DNA of 64,000 nt, taken from Herbaspirillum sp. Sphag64. Lineage in GTDB: Bacteria; Pseudomonadota; Gammaproteobacteria; Burkholderiales; Burkholderiaceae_D. Below the pieces are notes generated by a model. It saw nothing but the letters and a program-made list of their open reading frames with translations, was not told where the DNA came from and did not search any database. A program made the translations under genes and the position numbers. Every line of letters begins with the position of its first letter. Position 1 is the first letter of the stretch. Location: positions 62,001 through 126,000 of the forward strand of contig NZ_JACHYE010000002.1 of NCBI RefSeq assembly GCF_014192645.1, in the 5' to 3' direction. Shown here one piece after another: positions 44,116-53,175 of the stretch.

Positions 44116-45804
44116 ATGGCAGTCCTGATGGGCGCACGCATCGGCGGGCCACAAGGCGGATCGCATAATCCGAACCTGAGCAGGGACGCAGATTCGCTTA
44201 TCGCTATTTATCCTTTCGCTGCCAGTGACACCGCGCCTGCGGTGCGCGGCACTTACCGTCGGCAGACACAGATCAGCGTGCCGGCGCGGCGGCAACTGCG
44301 TTGTCGTCTGGCACCTGGCTATTTCGAAGATTATTATTTTCGGATGCACCTGCGGCCCGGGCTGATTGATCTCGGAAGTGTGGCTTCTGAGCAAAGTCAT
44401 ACGATTGAGATCTGGAATGCCGGACTGACACCGAATCACCTGATGTCATCCGTCAGTACCGGAGCGCAGGGAATGCGCCTACTTGGCCCCATCCCTGCCC
44501 CAACCTGGTTTGCGGCCAATGAGTCCCGGATTTACACGCTGTCAGTCAAACCTGACGGGCCACCAACCGTGAATGCTGTTTTTCTGTTCACGTTCTCACA
44601 TGGCACAGCCAGCTTGCGCGCCAGCGGACGTCGTATCGTTGCCTGGATTTTTGCGCCGAACTGGACCCGACCAGTCATTGAACGCCTGGAGTGGCTTACT
44701 GATGTGATGCAGTCTCATGCTGGCCATGAACAACGCGTGCGGCTGCGGGCTGGTCCCAGACGCAGTGTTGAGTATAGCGTCCTGGTCGGCTGCGACAGCG
44801 AACGGGTCCATTTAGAAAATCTGCTCCTTTCCTGGCAGGCCAAAATATTTGGCCTGCCGGTCTGGACCGACGTAGCCCTCGCAACAGAACCTCTCCTAGC
44901 TGGCAGCACATCCATTGCACTCACAACAGCAGGTAAAAATTTGACCGTCGGCGGATTACTGGGGCTGGTGTGCGGGATGGCGTATGAATTTGCCGAGATT
45001 ACCGACGTCCTCCCTTCGTCAGTGACCATCAAAAGTCCCTTGATACAGCGCTGGCCAACAGGCAGTAAAATTCTGCCGGTCTTACCCGCTCGCATTCAGA
45101 ATGAACTTGGCCTGATTTACCTCAGTAACGCCATCGCTCAGGCTACGGTCCGTTTTCAGTTTGAAGATGAATACTTGCTTCCCAATCTGCCGGAGACACC
45201 CGATTACAGAGCTTATCCGGTGTTACTCACGCCCTCGAACTGGGCTGAGGATATTGCGTCTGACTACTCTCGCAAGTGTCAGGAGCTGGACTTTCTGACC
45301 GGCCGAAGGATGGTTGACGACCTCTCAGGGATTGCCACAGTACGTCGTACTCACCACTGGTTCCTCAACGGACGCACCCAGATCATGGCGTTTCGCACGT
45401 GGTTAGAAAATCGTGCAGGAAGGCTGGGCGCATTCTGGCTACCCAGCTTTCTAGCTGACCTGAAGGTACTGCGTCCAATCAGTGCCTTCGATGCTGCCAT
45501 CACGGTAGAAAACAGGGCTTACACCACAAACGTACCGGCAGTTGCCGGACGACGCGACATCATGATCACGACGCTCTCAGGCACTACTTACTACCGGCGC
45601 ATTACCGGTTCGAGCGTGCAGTCTGCAAGTGCCGAGCAGATCGCCATTGACCACGCATTGGGGTGTTCACTGTTGCCGGAGGAAATCGTCAGTGTGTCTT
45701 TTATGAAACTGGTGCGTCTGGACAGCGATGCTGTCGAAATTTGTCATCACACCGATGCATTAGCAGAGGCCTCCATTTCCCTTCAAAGTCTGAGAGAGGA
45801 TTGA
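44116..45804 (+). CDS. Phage tail protein, 562 residues
   Basis: A large beta-rich protein ending in TGA that overlaps the start of the DUF2163-like gene. It contains RLEWLTDVMQSHAGHEQRVR and RRSVEYSVLVGC, blocks found in tail-tip or distal-tail proteins of long-tailed phages, and a second similar pattern HHWFLNGRTQIMAFRTW, RAGRLGAFWLPSF later on. It belongs to the tail-assembly run of genes and has no visible enzymatic motif. Confidence 0.72.
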   Translation: MAVLMGARIGGPQGGSHNPNLSRDADSLIAIYPFAASDTAPAVRGTYRRQTQISVPARRQLRCRLAPGYFEDYYFRMHLRPGLIDLGSVASEQSHTIEIWNAGLTPNHLMSSVSTGAQGMRLLGPIPAPTWFAANESRIYTLSVKPDGPPTVNAVFLFTFSHGTASLRASGRRIVAWIFAPNWTRPVIERLEWLTDVMQSHAGHEQRVRLRAGPRRSVEYSVLVGCDSERVHLENLLLSWQAKIFGLPVWTDVALATEPLLAGSTSIALTTAGKNLTVGGLLGLVCGMAYEFAEITDVLPSSVTIKSPLIQRWPTGSKILPVLPARIQNELGLIYLSNAIAQATVRFQFEDEYLLPNLPETPDYRAYPVLLTPSNWAEDIASDYSRKCQELDFLTGRRMVDDLSGIATVRRTHHWFLNGRTQIMAFRTWLENRAGRLGAFWLPSFLADLKVLRPISAFDAAITVENRAYTTNVPAVAGRRDIMITTLSGTTYYRRITGSSVQSASAEQIAIDHALGCSLLPEEIVSVSFMKLVRLDSDAVEICHHTDALAEASISLQSLRED

Positions 45805-46613
45805 TGAGCTACGCTGACAAGGAAGCATCTGTTGATGGTGGTCATCCGGTTGAGTTATTCGAATTCCGCCGGGGCGGCAATTCCTGGTGTTATACCAGTG
45901 CGGCGCAGGATACCAGTTACGCTTCCTCGCGCTATCTGGCGATCCCGATGAAACGCGGCAGCATCGATCAAAGCGGCGAAATGGGCCGCGCGGGTCTGCG
46001 CATCTCGATGACACGTGATGCCGAGATCGTACGCACATTCATTGCCACACCACCGTCAGAGGTCACCCTGCTCACCATCTACCGCCTGCACCGTCACGAT
46101 GCAGAAGCCATCGCGGTGTGGATGGGACGTGTACTCAATGTGGAATGGCGCGGGAGCGAGGCGGAAATGAACTGTGAGCCGGTCTATACCAGCTTGCAGC
46201 GGACCGGTCTGCGCCGGCTCTATCAGCGCAACTGCCCGCATGTTTTATACGGTACGTCATGTCAGGTCAGTTCGGTGATTGTGCGTCTCCCGGCCAAGGT
46301 CGCAGGGATAGAAGGCGTGGTGTTGAACGTGCCATCCGCAGCCGGATATCCGGAGGGACATTTTGCGGGCGGTTTTGCGACATGGGCCGCCAGTGGCCTG
46401 ACCGAGAAACGCATGATCGTCGCCCATACGCGGGATCTCATCACGCTGTCCACGGTACCGCCCAGTCTCACCTCGGGTGATTCCATCCTGCTGTATCCCG
46501 GTTGCGACCACACACTGAGCACCTGTGACGCCAAATTTGGGAACAGCGCCAACTTCGGCGGCTTCCCTTTTATTCCCCCCAAAAATCCCTTTGGTGGCGG
46601 ATCCGTTTACTGA
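45804..46613 (+). CDS. Phage BR0599/DUF2163-family tail assembly protein
   Basis: A 269-residue protein of the phage DUF2163/BR0599 group. The C-terminus has the family pattern YPGCDHTLSTCDAKFGNSAN followed by FGGFPFIPPKNPF; the N-terminus is MSYADKEASVDGGHPVELFE. The start follows GAGAGAGGA and overlaps the previous stop (TGATG); the open frame extends further upstream but not plausibly. Proteins of this group lie next to the tail-tip genes in siphophages and gene-transfer agents. Confidence 0.85.
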   Translation: MSYADKEASVDGGHPVELFEFRRGGNSWCYTSAAQDTSYASSRYLAIPMKRGSIDQSGEMGRAGLRISMTRDAEIVRTFIATPPSEVTLLTIYRLHRHDAEAIAVWMGRVLNVEWRGSEAEMNCEPVYTSLQRTGLRRLYQRNCPHVLYGTSCQVSSVIVRLPAKVAGIEGVVLNVPSAAGYPEGHFAGGFATWAASGLTEKRMIVAHTRDLITLSTVPPSLTSGDSILLYPGCDHTLSTCDAKFGNSANFGGFPFIPPKNPFGGGSVY

Positions 46614-46636
46614 ATTCAGATCGTTTAAGTATTGAG

Positions 46637-46870
46637 ATGCCCTGGAGCTACATCGCTGTATGGATCGTCACTGCACTGATCCAGTACGCACTACAACCCA
46701 AGCCGCCGCAACCGCAAGCGGCTGAACTCAAGGACTTAGACGCACCGACGGCGGATGAAGGTCGTCCGATACCGGTGGTTTTCGGTACCGTCCTGGTACG
46801 CAGCGCTAATGTGGTCTGGTACGGTGATTTACGGACGACGCCGATTAAATCTGACGGAGGAAAGAAATGA
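46637..46870 (+). CDS. Tail protein N-terminal module
   Basis: A 77-residue protein: one hydrophobic helix (YIAVWIVTALIQYAL), a Pro/Gln linker, then the conserved IPVVFGTVLVRSANVVWYGD. In many phages this is the N-terminal part of one long tail (host-specificity-like) protein. Here the frame ends SDGGKK and its TGA overlaps the next ATG (AAATGA). A strong GGAGG lies inside its last codons and serves the next gene. Confidence 0.75.
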   Translation: MPWSYIAVWIVTALIQYALQPKPPQPQAAELKDLDAPTADEGRPIPVVFGTVLVRSANVVWYGDLRTTPIKSDGGKK

Positions 46871-47085
46871 AAAATATCCTGGTTACCCACGGCGACATGC
46901 GCAGTCTGGGCTATTGCAACCGGGGCGCAAGAGCGTGGTTCAAAAGACACCAGCTCGACTGGTGCGTTTTCCTCGATCACGGACTCCCTGCCCCGACACT
47001 GCTGGCAACTCGGGACGGCATGGCAGAAGAAGTCGTCGCTGTGGCCAGGTCAAGAACTCAGGCATGGGAAAACGATGGGTGCTAA
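46867..47085 (+). CDS. Small phage protein inserted between tail modules
   Basis: A 72-residue protein beginning MKNILVTHGDMRSLGYCNRG with WFKRHQLDWCVFLDHGLPAP. GGAGGAAAG precedes its start. It overlaps its neighbours at both ends, by 4 and 11 nt. Small proteins of this kind occur in tail operons of phages; the function is not known. Confidence 0.72.
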   Translation: MKNILVTHGDMRSLGYCNRGARAWFKRHQLDWCVFLDHGLPAPTLLATRDGMAEEVVAVARSRTQAWENDGC

Positions 47086-49252
47086 CGGCAAAGCCCAGAC
47101 CATCGGCTACCGCTACTACCTTGGCATGCATCTGGTGATCTGCCACGGTCCGGTCGATGCCATCACCGAAATTCAGATCGGAGAGAATATCGCCTGGAGC
47201 GGCCAGCTCGGCACCAGCGGCCAGATCCACATCGGCGCCCCCGGATTGTTCGGCGACATCAAACGTGAAGGTGGCGTTTCCGGCAAAGTCGATGTCGCGT
47301 TTGGATCAGCGGATCAGCTACCAAATGACTATCTCGAGTCAAAGATAGGCCGCCCCCAGCCAGCCTATCGCGGCGTGCTCAGCCTGATCCTACGCCAGCT
47401 CTACATTGCTGCCAATAATCCGTATATCAAACCATGGGCAATACGCGTGAAACGCTGCATGCGGGAATGGAACGGTGCCCAGGCAGAAATCAAGGGAGCG
47501 GCCAACCCAGCCCACATCATTTATGAATGTCTGACCAATGATACCTGGGGCATGGGTTATCCCGCAGCCAGTATGGATGAAGAGGCGTTCCGGGTGGCTG
47601 CCGATAAGCTTTTCCGGGAAGAATTCGTGCTCAACCTGATCTGGGTACAACAGAGCAAGATCGAGCAGTTCGTCAAAGAAGTGATCGATCATATCGGCGC
47701 TGTACTCACTACCTCACCATCCACAGGACGCTTCATCCTGAAACTGATTCGAGCCGACTACCAACTTGCCGGGCTTCCAGTCCTGAATGCGCGCAATGTC
47801 ATCGAACTGGAAAGCTATCAGCGTGCCGCCTGGGGCGAGACAACCAACGAAGTCGTACTCATCTATACCAATCCAGACAACTTCAAAGATACGAGTATCA
47901 CCGTACAAGACATTGCCAATATTCAGGCCCAGAGTGCCGTGGTCTCTCAGACCCGGCGCTACCCGGGAATCTGTTCAGACCAGCTCGCTGCCCGCGTAGC
48001 GATGCGTGATCTGGCGGCAGTCTCCAACCCGCTGGCCACCGTCAGGCTCAAGGTCAACCGCTCCGCGTGGAATTTAACGCCGGGTGACGTCTTTAAGCTC
48101 GAATGGCCGGCATTAGGTATCAATAGTTTAGTCATGCGGATTGCCACCATAGACGGCGGCACACTGACCAACGGCACGATCAGTATTGATGCGGTCGAAG
48201 ATGTGTTCGGGCTACCTTCAGCGGCCTATACCGCATCGCAAGCAAGCGGCTGGATTGATCCTGTTCCGCTACCGTCGGTCATGCCTCACCGGCGACTGAC
48301 CGAGGCACCGTATTGGGATCTGGTCCATGCGCTGTCAGCATCCGAGCTGGATTATCTGGATGCGAGCACCTGCTTCATGCAGAGCTTCGGTGTGCGTCCG
48401 GCTCCCGGCGCGATGAACTATGACCTGTACAGCAAGACAAGCTCAGCGACCGGCTATCAGCAACGCGGACAGGGCGAGTTTTGTCCGACTGCTGTGCTGG
48501 CTACGGCACTGTCACAGGAGACGATCAGTATCGCCAGCTACCACAGTGAACTGGATATCGATCTGGTGACCGTCGGCAGCTATGCCTACATCGGCAACGA
48601 AGTTGTTCAGATCAGCGCGCTCAATGCCATCAGTTGCAGTCTGACGTTGGGGCGAGGAATTCTCGACACGGTACCGGTTAAGCATGCAAACGGCAGCCGG
48701 ATCTGGTTTGCCGATGGCACCCAAGGTACGGATCAGACTGAGTATGCAGCAGGAGAAAACGTCAATGCACGGCTGCTCACCGTCACAGGTAAAGGATCGT
48801 TGGCACTGGAGAGCGCACCAACTGACTCACTCACCATGCAGCGCCGACAAAACCGTCCCTACCCGCCCGGCAACGTCAGAATTAACGGTCTGTCCTACCC
48901 GCAGCAAGTCAAAGGTGACCTGTTGATCAGTTGGTCTCACCGTGACAGGCTGAGCCAAACAGTGAACCTCGTGCCACAAAACTATTCACATATCGGGCCT
49001 GAGCCCGGTGTGACCTACACCCTGCGCATCTATGGAGAAACCGGCAAGCTGTGCCGTACCTACCGTGGTTTGAGCGAAGCCAGTCAGAGCTATAGCCTGG
49101 CCGATGACACTACCGAGTCCGGATTGGGCAGGCCCAATACATCCTTGCGCATTGAACTTGAAGCGGACCGCAATGGTGTCGTTAGCCTGCAGAGACATTC
49201 CATTTCTTTTGAGCGAATGATCGACGACTCTCAGGCAATACAAGCTAAATAG
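47075..49252 (+). CDS. Phage tail protein (tip/host-specificity type), large module
   Basis: A 725-residue protein starting MGANGKAQTIGYRYYLGMHL, with PAYRGVLSLILRQLYIAANN, ELESYQRAAWGETTNEVVLI and the LKVNRSAWNLTPGDVFKLEW block of the tail-tip family, then a fibronectin-like C-terminal part. In phages with one fused protein the YKYYLGMHLA stretch follows directly on the WYGDLRTTPI stretch, so this and the gene at 46637 represent a split protein with a small gene in between. It should form the tail tip that contacts the host. Confidence 0.85.
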   Translation: MGANGKAQTIGYRYYLGMHLVICHGPVDAITEIQIGENIAWSGQLGTSGQIHIGAPGLFGDIKREGGVSGKVDVAFGSADQLPNDYLESKIGRPQPAYRGVLSLILRQLYIAANNPYIKPWAIRVKRCMREWNGAQAEIKGAANPAHIIYECLTNDTWGMGYPAASMDEEAFRVAADKLFREEFVLNLIWVQQSKIEQFVKEVIDHIGAVLTTSPSTGRFILKLIRADYQLAGLPVLNARNVIELESYQRAAWGETTNEVVLIYTNPDNFKDTSITVQDIANIQAQSAVVSQTRRYPGICSDQLAARVAMRDLAAVSNPLATVRLKVNRSAWNLTPGDVFKLEWPALGINSLVMRIATIDGGTLTNGTISIDAVEDVFGLPSAAYTASQASGWIDPVPLPSVMPHRRLTEAPYWDLVHALSASELDYLDASTCFMQSFGVRPAPGAMNYDLYSKTSSATGYQQRGQGEFCPTAVLATALSQETISIASYHSELDIDLVTVGSYAYIGNEVVQISALNAISCSLTLGRGILDTVPVKHANGSRIWFADGTQGTDQTEYAAGENVNARLLTVTGKGSLALESAPTDSLTMQRRQNRPYPPGNVRINGLSYPQQVKGDLLISWSHRDRLSQTVNLVPQNYSHIGPEPGVTYTLRIYGETGKLCRTYRGLSEASQSYSLADDTTESGLGRPNTSLRIELEADRNGVVSLQRHSISFERMIDDSQAIQAK

Positions 49253-49355
49253 ATGATGTTTATAGAGGACGAACGAGAGCAGAACTTACTCCGGGCAGAC
49301 CTCCGGAGCGCACGGCATTTGCGTTAGATAAATTAACAATACACAGAGGTGAATA

Positions 49356-49832
49356 GTGATCGAGACACTTTTTGGGGGACTGCTCGGAGGCGTGTTCCGG
49401 TTAGCACCAGAATTACTCAAATGGCTGGACCGTCAGGGCGAGCGCCATCATGAACTGGCTATGCAGGACAAGGCACTCGAATTCGAAAAGCTGCGCGGTG
49501 CGCAACGTATGGCTGAGATCGGTGCGAATGCAGATGCGGCGTGGAATACGGGAGCGCTGGCCAGCCTGCGTGAAGCCATACGCGCGCAAGGCGAATCAAG
49601 CACCGTACGCTGGGTGGATGCACTCTCCTCCAGTGTACGACCTGTGATTACCTATTGGCTGATGGCCTTGTACTGTGCAGCAAAGTCCGCAGTGTTCGTT
49701 GCAGCAATCAATGCTGGCGCAGGATTGATTACTGCCATCGTGCATGCCTGGACTGAATCAGATCAGGCGCTATGGGCCGGCGTATTGAATTTTTGGTTTC
49801 TCGGGCGTGTGTTTGACAAGGTAAAACTATGA
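49356..49832 (+). CDS. Phage holin, 3TM (gene-transfer-agent type)
   Basis: A 158-residue protein starting at GTG with AGAGGTGA upstream. It has a short N-terminal hydrophobic segment (MIETLFGGLLGGVFRLAPEL), a long charged helix (RHHELAMQDKALEFEKL) and two C-terminal membrane helices (VRPVITYWLMALYCAAKSAV and a Trp-rich last one). This matches the 3TM holin group found next to lysozyme genes. A 24-codon frame (49253-49327) in the gap before it is probably not a gene. Confidence 0.78.
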   Translation: MIETLFGGLLGGVFRLAPELLKWLDRQGERHHELAMQDKALEFEKLRGAQRMAEIGANADAAWNTGALASLREAIRAQGESSTVRWVDALSSSVRPVITYWLMALYCAAKSAVFVAAINAGAGLITAIVHAWTESDQALWAGVLNFWFLGRVFDKVKL

Positions 49833-50296
49833 TCGCAGTCCCACAAACAGCAACTGATTTGGTTAAACAATTTGAAGGACTCGAACGCAGGATCAGACGC
49901 GGTAGCGTCATTACGGTTGTCCCCTACCGCTGCCCTGCTGGATTCTGGACGATAGGTTATGGTCATCTTTGCAACGCGAATCATCCGCCCATTTCCAAGG
50001 CAGAAGCTGATGCGTATCTGCTTGCTGATCTGGATAAGGCGCTTGCAGCTACCTTGCGCTGCTGCCCTGTTCTCTTGCTCGAGTCAGAGAAGCGATTAGC
50101 TGCGATGGTGGACTTTTGTTTTAACCTGGGGGCCGGGCGGCTGCAGACGTCTACTCTTCGTCGCAGAGTCAATCAGCGTGACTGGAATGCTGCGGCGCAA
50201 GAGCTACGGCGTTGGATCTACGCTGGCGGTAAAGTCTTGCCTGGCTTGGTGACCCGGCGTGAGACTGAGGTACGTATGCTCAGTGCCGGCAGCTGA
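49829..50296 (+). CDS. Phage lysozyme, glycoside hydrolase family 24
   Basis: A 155-residue endolysin. The catalytic Glu is E16 in FEGLE and the Thr of the Glu-Asp/Cys-Thr triad is probably T41 in FWTIGYGH; there is a short insertion between them compared with T4 lysozyme. The C-terminal half has FCFNLGAGRLQTSTLRRRVN and GLVTRRETEVRM. No signal peptide is present, so release through the holin is expected. The start overlaps the holin stop (ATGA), the standard lysis-cassette arrangement. No spanin gene was found after it. Confidence 0.9.
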   Translation: MIAVPQTATDLVKQFEGLERRIRRGSVITVVPYRCPAGFWTIGYGHLCNANHPPISKAEADAYLLADLDKALAATLRCCPVLLLESEKRLAAMVDFCFNLGAGRLQTSTLRRRVNQRDWNAAAQELRRWIYAGGKVLPGLVTRRETEVRMLSAGS

Positions 50297-50617
50297 GTCC
50301 AGCAGATCAGAGACACCTCGCGTTTGTAATAAAAGATTGATAACAAGACCTTGCTTTCAGAGAAAAATAGTTTATAAATAACAATGTTTCTCATTATGCA
50401 ATTTCTCTCCTCACTAAGTGCTCAAGCTAGTCGAATCCGATGTAAGCCGTTCTGCAGACCAGCAACGGCTCTCGGAGAATTTCCACTCAGTGACGCGCGA
50501 CCATTCTGATGGATTGAGTTCGCCATAAGAAAACAGATACCCAGAATATTCCAACGGTGTTAAGTGTCTGACGCTGGACGGAATCCGCTTACAACTCAGT
50601 CAGTAAGGAATAATCCG
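50297..50617. other. Spacer after the lysis cassette
   Basis: No gene is seen. The sequence is AT-rich around 50330-50400. A GTG-started extension (from 50564) of the next frame was not accepted, since AAGGA at 50604-50608 points to the ATG at 50618. Confidence 0.5.
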
Positions 50618-50902
50618 ATGCCAGTCGATTTTGGAGGAGTTGCGCTTTATGATCTGACAGAGGTTCAAGAGCTAAAAAACGTAGTTCCCAACGTCTTGAT
50701 GCTGCGCGTTTTAAAAATTGATGCGTCGGATTTTTTGATCGGAATCATCGCGGTCGACGATCAGTGTGATTTCACGACTGCGGATGTCTATGGCTTGGTT
50801 CGAGATCACGATTCTGAATACCCTTCAACCTACTCGCATAAGGCTATCAAATCTGCGATGACTGATCTGGCAGATTATTTGAAAGTGCCGATCGTCATGT
50901 GA
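50618..50902 (+). CDS. Hypothetical protein, 94 residues
   Basis: A small soluble protein starting MPVDFGGVALYDLTEVQELK with a good AAGGA ribosome site 9 nt upstream. It has alternating alpha and beta character and ends KVPIVM. No family is recognised and there is no membrane segment. It sits between the lysis cassette and a patch of gene debris. Confidence 0.55.
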   Translation: MPVDFGGVALYDLTEVQELKNVVPNVLMLRVLKIDASDFLIGIIAVDDQCDFTTADVYGLVRDHDSEYPSTYSHKAIKSAMTDLADYLKVPIVM

Positions 50903-51459
50903 TTGAGATCATTACTTGAGACTGCGGACCAATTGGTGGTCGGCATCGTTTGGCACCGACTGCAAGGTGCGCGACTTAATCAACTTCCACATACCCGCCA
51001 GCCCAGTCTCGTCATGAAATATGCCTGGCTGCTGCCACAGACCCTAACTGAATTGAGCGCCTGCTTGCTCAGCCCGACGCGCCAGCAGGATGAACAGTGC
51101 TAGCTGCGCCAACCTTGGCGCTCCCAATTGCGCCGGTCCACCATCGAACAACCCGACGCTGCGCAAGGATTGCAGACGCAGGGCCGGTTCCGGGCCGATA
51201 AATAACAGCTCGCCGCTAGCGGCGCGACGAATCGAGTTTCTTGGTAGGGCTCATCCAAGTTGTAAAAATATAATTTTACGACATTGTGCATTTATGATTT
51301 AATTATAGAAAAAATTTCACACCCACCAAAATTAATATCCTTAGCTCCGAAAATATTATAGCCACCCGACCATCTTTCCTTAAAAAATATAACTTTTCAA
51401 AAAATTAAATCACATACAATAATAAATATAAATTTTATAAATTTACATAAACAGTTGAT
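50903..51459. other. Gene debris and AT-rich promoter region
   Basis: The left part (50903-51235) is GC-rich and holds only the fragment described separately. At about 51240 composition changes sharply to AT-rich sequence, which continues through the hydrolase gene at 51460. The last 200 bp are nearly all A and T and probably carry the promoter of that gene; no single -35/-10 pair stands out. Confidence 0.6.
51044..51235 (-). pseudogene. Unidentified gene fragment
   Basis: A minus-strand frame ending in TAG (51046-51044) reads RRAASGELLFIGPEPALRLQ, SLRSVGLFDGGPAQLGAPRL, then a hydrophobic LALFILLARRAEQ end. GC content is high and the residue pattern protein-like, but the frame has no start, being cut at its 5' side by the AT-rich segment from 51236. 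The family was not recognised. Confidence 0.35.
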
Positions 51460-53151
51460 ATGCTATTTTCCACAGAAAAAATAAAAAAAATATTTACAAT
51501 TATTTCCTGCTCTGGACTGATTACTGTATTCACAAACCCAACTCAAGCAGTTGAACCAACTGCTGAATCTAATCAAATTCAATCCACTAGGCAGGAAATA
51601 AGTGCATGGAAAGTCGACACAATTCCATTACAAAAAATGACCGATATCGGGGATGCTAGCATTGATGTCGCCGTTCGCGAACCGTCTACAAACATTCCCA
51701 TTAAGAGTATTCTTTTGTATGCATCTGCAGATAATAAATCTGCAATCAATCTTCATCTGAGAGCCAATACCCCTTGGATAAGAATATCGTCCAACCTGAA
51801 TGATAAGGGTATTGTCGTTGCATTTTCTGATGTAGCCAGCGATGCTAACGGCAGATATCCTCAAGTACGTTCGAGCGAATTCAAAAGAGACCTGATACAA
51901 ACCATAAAATATTTAAAAAATAAGTATCCAGACATTCCCATAGATCTAGGAGTTTATTCAAATACCGCAATACCTACTCTCGATGCATTAGATTCAATTG
52001 AAGATGTGCGCAAAACAATTATTCTGAATGGAGATTTTATTTTTGGTAGAACACATGAATGGGGAAATTTGAAATCACCTGTTTTATTGATTCAGACTCC
52101 AACATCAAAATGCTTCCGCTCCCCCACTTATGAAGCACAATTTGTTGCTAAGAAAAACCATTTTTTGTTTATAACTGCAGGCTATGCCGAAACTGAACTC
52201 AGTCCGACTTGTAATCTACTGTCCCAATACGGTCTGCACGGCTTGGATAAAGAACTTACAGAATCGGTTGCAAATTGGTGCAATGGTCAGGAAGCCCCCA
52301 AAAATATCGGCTATGCGCACCCGCAAGTTGCATGGCATGAAGAGATCGTCCATTACGAAGCACCGGGAATGATAGGAAAAAAACAATTGGAAATGACATT
52401 GATGTTCCCAGAAGGAACCAGTCCGTTTCCTATTTTCATATTCAATCATGGTGACATATTGCCTGCATCTACTGAGATGAAAGAAAAAGTAAGGGTACGC
52501 ATAATGCAAGTTGCGTATGAGTTTCTAAAATATGGAATTGCGGTAGCATTTCCAAGTCGTCCAGGGGTTGGATTTTCTGAGGGAGTTTACCCGACCGGGC
52601 ACGGCCCCAATGATGGCGACCCACTCTACATTGCAAGATTTCACACAGATAGTATTTTGCCTGCGATTGACTACCTTAGAAATCGGCGAGAGATCGACAC
52701 CCATAAAATCATCATAGGCGGGCAATCTGCAGGTGCCTACGCCGCAATGTATATCGCCAGTCAAAATATTGATGGAATTATTGGAGCGGTCAATTTTTCT
52801 GGCGGTCGAACCGACGCGAATCTGAGACAGGCTGCAAGCTATAGCAATCCAACAATGATAGCTGGGTTCGAAGAACTCGGAAGGACTACACATATCCCGT
52901 CAATCTGGATCTATGCAGAAGACGATAGCAAATTTACTGTAAATACTATCCGTACTAGCTATAAAGTGTATACAGATGCTGGCGGTAAGGCGGACCTACT
53001 ATTAGCGCCTTCGATACCAGGAGATGGTCACTTCGTATTCCTATATCCAACGCTGTGGAGTTTAGCCCTCACAAAATTTTTTGAAGAAATAGGGATTCCC
53101 AAACCAGAAAATATCCAATTGACCGGAAAAAGCGATACTTCTTCGCAATAA
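51460..53151 (+). CDS. Secreted tandem alpha/beta-hydrolase protein
   Basis: A 563-residue exported protein with a signal peptide (cleavage probably near residue 30, TQA). The C-terminal half (about 290-550) is a complete alpha/beta hydrolase: S423 in GGQSAGAY, D488 or D489 in YAEDDSK and H524 in GDGHFVF. The N-terminal half (about 50-265) has the same fold pattern in decayed form: GVYSNTA stands where GxSxG is expected, and KKNHFLF matches the histidine loop. It is related to the hydrolase at 31081 and looks like a duplication. The gene is much more AT-rich than its surroundings, suggesting transfer. It converges on the type I secretion genes; any link to them is unproven. Confidence 0.78.
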   Translation: MLFSTEKIKKIFTIISCSGLITVFTNPTQAVEPTAESNQIQSTRQEISAWKVDTIPLQKMTDIGDASIDVAVREPSTNIPIKSILLYASADNKSAINLHLRANTPWIRISSNLNDKGIVVAFSDVASDANGRYPQVRSSEFKRDLIQTIKYLKNKYPDIPIDLGVYSNTAIPTLDALDSIEDVRKTIILNGDFIFGRTHEWGNLKSPVLLIQTPTSKCFRSPTYEAQFVAKKNHFLFITAGYAETELSPTCNLLSQYGLHGLDKELTESVANWCNGQEAPKNIGYAHPQVAWHEEIVHYEAPGMIGKKQLEMTLMFPEGTSPFPIFIFNHGDILPASTEMKEKVRVRIMQVAYEFLKYGIAVAFPSRPGVGFSEGVYPTGHGPNDGDPLYIARFHTDSILPAIDYLRNRREIDTHKIIIGGQSAGAYAAMYIASQNIDGIIGAVNFSGGRTDANLRQAASYSNPTMIAGFEELGRTTHIPSIWIYAEDDSKFTVNTIRTSYKVYTDAGGKADLLLAPSIPGDGHFVFLYPTLWSLALTKFFEEIGIPKPENIQLTGKSDTSSQ

Positions 53152-53175
53152 CTAGAATCAAATTACGCAGCCTAC

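Noticed and set aside
41241-50296. A complete functional prophage
   Set aside because: Only tail-tip to lysis genes remain; capsid, portal, terminase, repressor and integrase genes are absent and the tape-measure gene is truncated.
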